Made by a program: the position numbers and the translations under genes
Assembly (NCBI GenBank): GCA_002369495.1
Contig: DFFD01000246.1
Span: 1-7,542 of the forward strand
Direction of reading: 5' to 3'
Source: Lachnospiraceae bacterium UBA3785
GTDB taxonomy: Bacteria > Bacillota > Clostridia > Lachnospirales > Lachnospiraceae
DNA length: 7,542 nucleotides
Notes under the pieces: generated by a model
Told to the model about the DNA's origin: nothing
Database searches by the model: none
The model's input: only the letters and a program-made list of their open reading frames with translations
Shown: in pieces, positions 5,018-7,542 of the stretch
How positions within the stretch are numbered: position 1 is the stretch's first letter
Layout of the letters: the number at the start of each line of letters is the position of its first letter

Positions 5018-6538
5018 ATGAGCACTTCGTTTGAATCCGTTTACAAAAAGCTTCAGAACGGCAGCGACGTCCGCGGAAGCGCCATCGCGACCGAGACCGA
5101 GCCGCTGAACCTGACCGGGGAGATCGCCTCGGAGATCGCGGCATCCTTCGTGGACTTCATGGAGAAGAGAACCGGCAAAAAGAGGCAGGATCTCCGCCTC
5201 GGCGTCGGCCATGACAGCCGCCTCACCGCAGAGATCATGAAAGCAGGCGTTCTCGCCGGTTTTGCCGGCACGCAGGGCTTTGACTGCGGGCTTGTCACGA
5301 CGCCGGCGATGTTCATTTCCACCGTGCTCCCGGAGAGCAATTTCGACGGTGCGGTCATGATCACGGCCTCCCATCTTCCGTTCAACCGCAATGGCCTCAA
5401 GTTCTTCACACGCGAGGGCGGCCTTGAGAAGACGGACATCACGGAGATCCTCAAAGGCGCGGCCGAGATCCACGATGCGGGTCTTACGCCGAAGGCTGAC
5501 GGAATCACTTTCCCCGCTTTTGACCTCGTAACCCTCTACTCAAATCACATGATGGACATCATCAAGAAGGAAGTAAACGCCGGCGACTACGAGAAGCCGC
5601 TCGCCGGCCTCCGCATCGCGGTCGACTCCGGCAACGGCGCATCCGGCTTCTTCGCCTCCCGCATACTGGTCCCGCTCGGCGCGGACATCACGGGCAGCCG
5701 CTATCTCGAGCCGGACGGTCATTTCCCGAACCATGTCCCGAATCCCGAAAATAAGGACGCTATGGCCGCCATCCGCGAAGCCGTTCTTACTTCCCATGCG
5801 GATCTCGGCGTCATCTTCGACTGCGACGGCGACCGCGGCGCGGCTGTCTTTGCGGACGGGACCGAGGTCAACCGCAACGCACTCATCGCACTTATGTCCG
5901 CGATCCTGAAGCCCGCCCATCCGGACGCGGTCATCGTGACGGACTCCGTCACCTCCGACGAGCTGCAGGCCTTCATTGAAAATGAACTGCACCTGACCCA
6001 CCTACGCTTCAAGCGCGGCTACAAAAATGTCATCAACAAGGGCATCGAGCTCACGAAGGAGGGCGAAGACTGCCCGCTCGCGATCGAGACGTCCGGCCAC
6101 GGGGCTCTCGCGGAGAACTACTTTTCCGATGACGGCGCTTACCTCTGCGTGAAGATCATCTGCGAGATGGCCCGCTTAAAGAAGGACGGCCGCCGCATCG
6201 AGGAGCTCATCGAGAAGCTCGGCTATCCGGCCGAGGAGCGTGAGGTCCGCCTCAGCATCGCCGGGGACAATTTCGCCGACTACGGCAGGGCAATGCTGGA
6301 CGACTTCACCGCCTTCGCGAAGGAGCGCGACGACTTCACGATCGTGACGCCGAACTACGAGGGCGTCCGGATCGCCTTCGACGACGAGGAGGTCAAGGGC
6401 TGGATGCTCGTCCGCCTCTCCCTCCACGATCCGGTGATCCCGATCAACATCGAGTCGAAGGCCAAGGGCGGGGTCGACGTGATCCTTGACAGGGTCCGCC
6501 CGTTCTTTGCGAAGTACGACAGGCTCTCTGCACTCTAA
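5018..6538 (+). CDS. Phosphoglucomutase/phosphomannomutase (alpha-D-phosphohexomutase family)
   Basis: The product is 506 residues and should interconvert hexose 1- and 6-phosphates, linking glycolysis with nucleotide-sugar and glycogen or cell-wall precursors in the cytosol. The four family landmarks occur in order. NGSDVRG (14-20) stands for the usual N-terminal GTxGxRG. The phosphoserine loop is TASHLP with Ser118, where TASHNP is usual. The metal loop is DCDGDR with Asp268, Asp270 and Asp272. The sugar-binding loop is ETSGH (357-361). The C-terminal phosphate-binding loop, usually RxSGTEP, reads RLSLHDP (466-472). This last variant also occurs, from memory, in a recognised subgroup of PMM/PGM proteins, so it is probably functional. 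Whether glucose or mannose phosphate is preferred cannot be decided from sequence. The gene starts after a structured leader and ends 13 bases before a large palindrome. It diverges from the GH2 gene, whose released sugars could feed it. Confidence 0.92.
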   Translation: MSTSFESVYKKLQNGSDVRGSAIATETEPLNLTGEIASEIAASFVDFMEKRTGKKRQDLRLGVGHDSRLTAEIMKAGVLAGFAGTQGFDCGLVTTPAMFISTVLPESNFDGAVMITASHLPFNRNGLKFFTREGGLEKTDITEILKGAAEIHDAGLTPKADGITFPAFDLVTLYSNHMMDIIKKEVNAGDYEKPLAGLRIAVDSGNGASGFFASRILVPLGADITGSRYLEPDGHFPNHVPNPENKDAMAAIREAVLTSHADLGVIFDCDGDRGAAVFADGTEVNRNALIALMSAILKPAHPDAVIVTDSVTSDELQAFIENELHLTHLRFKRGYKNVINKGIELTKEGEDCPLAIETSGHGALAENYFSDDGAYLCVKIICEMARLKKDGRRIEELIEKLGYPAEEREVRLSIAGDNFADYGRAMLDDFTAFAKERDDFTIVTPNYEGVRIAFDDEEVKGWMLVRLSLHDPVIPINIESKAKGGVDVILDRVRPFFAKYDRLSAL

Positions 6539-6551
6539 TTTTCAACGCACA

Positions 6552-6622
6552 GGGACGGTTCTTCGCGGAGGGGGACGGTTCTGCGCAGCGCAGAACCGTC
6601 CCCCTCCGCGAAGAACCGTCCC
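6552..6622. repeat. Perfect 71-base palindrome made of four 11-base units in 20-base steps
   Basis: The arms at 6552-6586 and 6588-6622 are exact reverse complements of 35 bases around a single central A (6587). The unit GGGACGGTTCT occurs at 6552 and 6572, and its complement AGAACCGTCCC at 6592 and 6612, so all four units start exactly 20 bases apart. The spacers are 9 bases each: TCGCGGAGG, GCGCAGCGC and CCTCCGCGA. As RNA or single-stranded DNA this would form a long, very stable hairpin. GGGACGGTTC-type repeats are, from memory, widespread in Clostridia and reminiscent of REP-like elements mobilised by RAYT (Y1-type) transposases; no transposase is present here. It lies 13 bases after the mutase stop and lacks a T-tract, so it is not a classic terminator, though it may stabilise mRNA ends or slow polymerase. 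Confidence 0.95.
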
Positions 6623-6736
6623 CTCTCAAATTTCACCTCACATCCTGATCTCCGGCGTATCCTTCACATCAATATCCTCCAGAAACAATATACGCGCGAT
6701 TGGAAAAGAATTTTAAGAAATGACAGGAGTAACACA
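6623..6736 (+). promoter_or_regulatory. Gap upstream of the dehydrogenase with a weak candidate promoter
   Basis: This AT-rich stretch between the palindrome and the dehydrogenase start holds no gene. A TTCACA (6663-6668, five of six at -35) precedes TATACG (6689-6694, four of six at -10) by 20 bases, too long for a good sigma-A promoter. I see no terminator with a T-tract, so read-through from the mutase gene is possible. AGGAG at 6725-6729 is the ribosome binding site, 7 bases before the ATG at 6737. Confidence 0.3.
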
Positions 6737-7542
6737 ATGAAAGAAATGATGATACAGCAGGTTATGACGGAGCCGAAAAATATCATTTTCCGGAAGATCG
6801 CCGTTCCTGAACCGGGTCCCGACCAGGTTCTGGTAAAAATCAAGAAAATCGGCATCTGCGGCAGCGACATCCACGTCTACCACGGAACCCACCCTTACAC
6901 GTCCTACCCGGTAACTCAGGGACATGAGGTATCCGGCGAGATCGTCAGGCTGGGCGAGTACGTGAAGGATCTCACCGTCGGCCAGCGGATCACGATCGAA
7001 CCGCAGGTGTTCTGCGGGAGATGCCATCCCTGCCTTCACGGAAAATACAACCTCTGCGAGCACCTGAAGGTCATGGGCTTCCAGACCACCGGTACCGCCA
7101 GCGAGTATTTCGCGGTGGACGCCTCCAAAGTGACGCCGCTGCCCGATGGAATGACCTGGAGCGAAGGCGCGATGATGGAGCCGCTTGCGGTGACCGTCCA
7201 TGCAGCGAAGCGCTTTCCGGATCTTAAAGGCGCCAAAACCGTCGTCTTAGGCTGCGGCCCGATCGGCATTCTGCTCGCCCAGTCCCTGAAGGCTCTCGGC
7301 GCGGACAAGGTTCTGGTGACCGATATCTCCGACACCCGTCTTGAGCTCGCAAAGAGCGTCGGTGCGGATTACGCGTTCAACACGCTCCACAAGGATTTCG
7401 GCGAGGCCATGCTCGAGGCTTACGGTCCCGACAAGGCGGACGTCATCTTTGAGTGCGCCGGCTCCGACATCACCATGGAGCAGGCGATCCAGAATGCGCG
7501 CAAAGGCAGCACGATCGTGCTCGTCGCCGTGTTCGGCAAGCG
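6737..7542 (+). CDS. Zinc-dependent sorbitol/alcohol-type dehydrogenase, C-terminus off the window
   Basis: The first 268 codons of a medium-chain dehydrogenase are present; the family usually has about 345 residues, so roughly 75 are missing to the right. It should oxidise a polyol or secondary alcohol to a ketone with NAD+. Catalytic zinc ligands are Cys41 in GICGSD, His63-Glu64 in GHE, and Glu148 in MMEPLAV. A structural zinc site is formed by Cys93, Cys96, Cys99 and Cys107. The nucleotide-binding fold shows GCGPIG (172-177), and Asp196 at the end of the next strand favours NAD+ over NADP+. The pattern fits the sorbitol/L-iditol, xylitol and related sugar-alcohol group, but the exact substrate cannot be called. 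The ATG has AGGAG 7 bases upstream. It is co-oriented with the mutase but separated by the palindrome, so shared transcription is uncertain. No break is visible up to the window edge. Confidence 0.9.
   Translation, partial: MKEMMIQQVMTEPKNIIFRKIAVPEPGPDQVLVKIKKIGICGSDIHVYHGTHPYTSYPVTQGHEVSGEIVRLGEYVKDLTVGQRITIEPQVFCGRCHPCLHGKYNLCEHLKVMGFQTTGTASEYFAVDASKVTPLPDGMTWSEGAMMEPLAVTVHAAKRFPDLKGAKTVVLGCGPIGILLAQSLKALGADKVLVTDISDTRLELAKSVGADYAFNTLHKDFGEAMLEAYGPDKADVIFECAGSDITMEQAIQNARKGSTIVLVAVFGK

Noticed and set aside
6552..6622. The large palindrome as an intrinsic terminator or a CRISPR-like array
   Set aside because: No T-tract follows on either side, and the units are inverted pairs with complementary spacers, not direct repeats with unique spacers.

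Overview
The window looks like a chromosomal segment of a high-GC gut-type Firmicute, most likely in or near the Lachnospiraceae. This is an inference from the strong GGAGG-type ribosome binding sites, GC-rich coding DNA with AT-rich promoter gaps, and the gene families present. No taxonomic marker gene is in view. Both ends are cut inside genes.

Layout: (1) Bases 1-44 (-) hold the first 14 codons of a hydrophobic protein, possibly an Na+/H+ antiporter subunit E. (2) Bases 45-215 are a divergent promoter gap. (3) Bases 216-2174 (+) encode a 652-residue protein joining an N-terminal ParB/sulfiredoxin-like region to a C-terminal BMP/PnrA-type nucleoside-binding domain. It has no signal peptide, so it is probably a cytosolic sensor and not a transporter lipoprotein. 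(4) Bases 2178-2855 (+) encode a small calcineurin-like metallophosphoesterase three bases downstream, almost certainly in the same operon. (5) Bases 2852-4720 (-) encode a 622-residue glycoside hydrolase family 2 enzyme, convergent with the phosphoesterase and overlapping it by 4 bases. It has a near-consensus promoter with an imperfect palindrome at the predicted transcription start. (6) Bases 4721-5017 are a second divergent control region, including a hairpin-rich leader for the next gene. (7) Bases 5018-6538 (+) encode a 506-residue phosphoglucomutase/phosphomannomutase. (8) Bases 6539-6736 are an intergenic gap with a perfect 71-base palindrome built from four copies of an 11-base unit in a strict 20-base step. 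(9) Bases 6737-7542 (+) are the first 268 codons of a zinc-dependent sorbitol/alcohol-type dehydrogenase.

Functionally, the right half is sugar metabolism: glycoside release (GH2), hexose-phosphate interconversion (phosphohexomutase) and polyol or sugar oxidation (dehydrogenase). They are separately promoted and need not form one pathway. The left operon pairs a probable ligand-sensing protein with a phosphoesterase that lacks the usual first-motif histidine. This two-gene unit is the best candidate here for an uncharacterised system, perhaps nucleoside or nucleotide sensing and turnover, but that role is inference. The most striking non-coding element is the 71-base palindrome.
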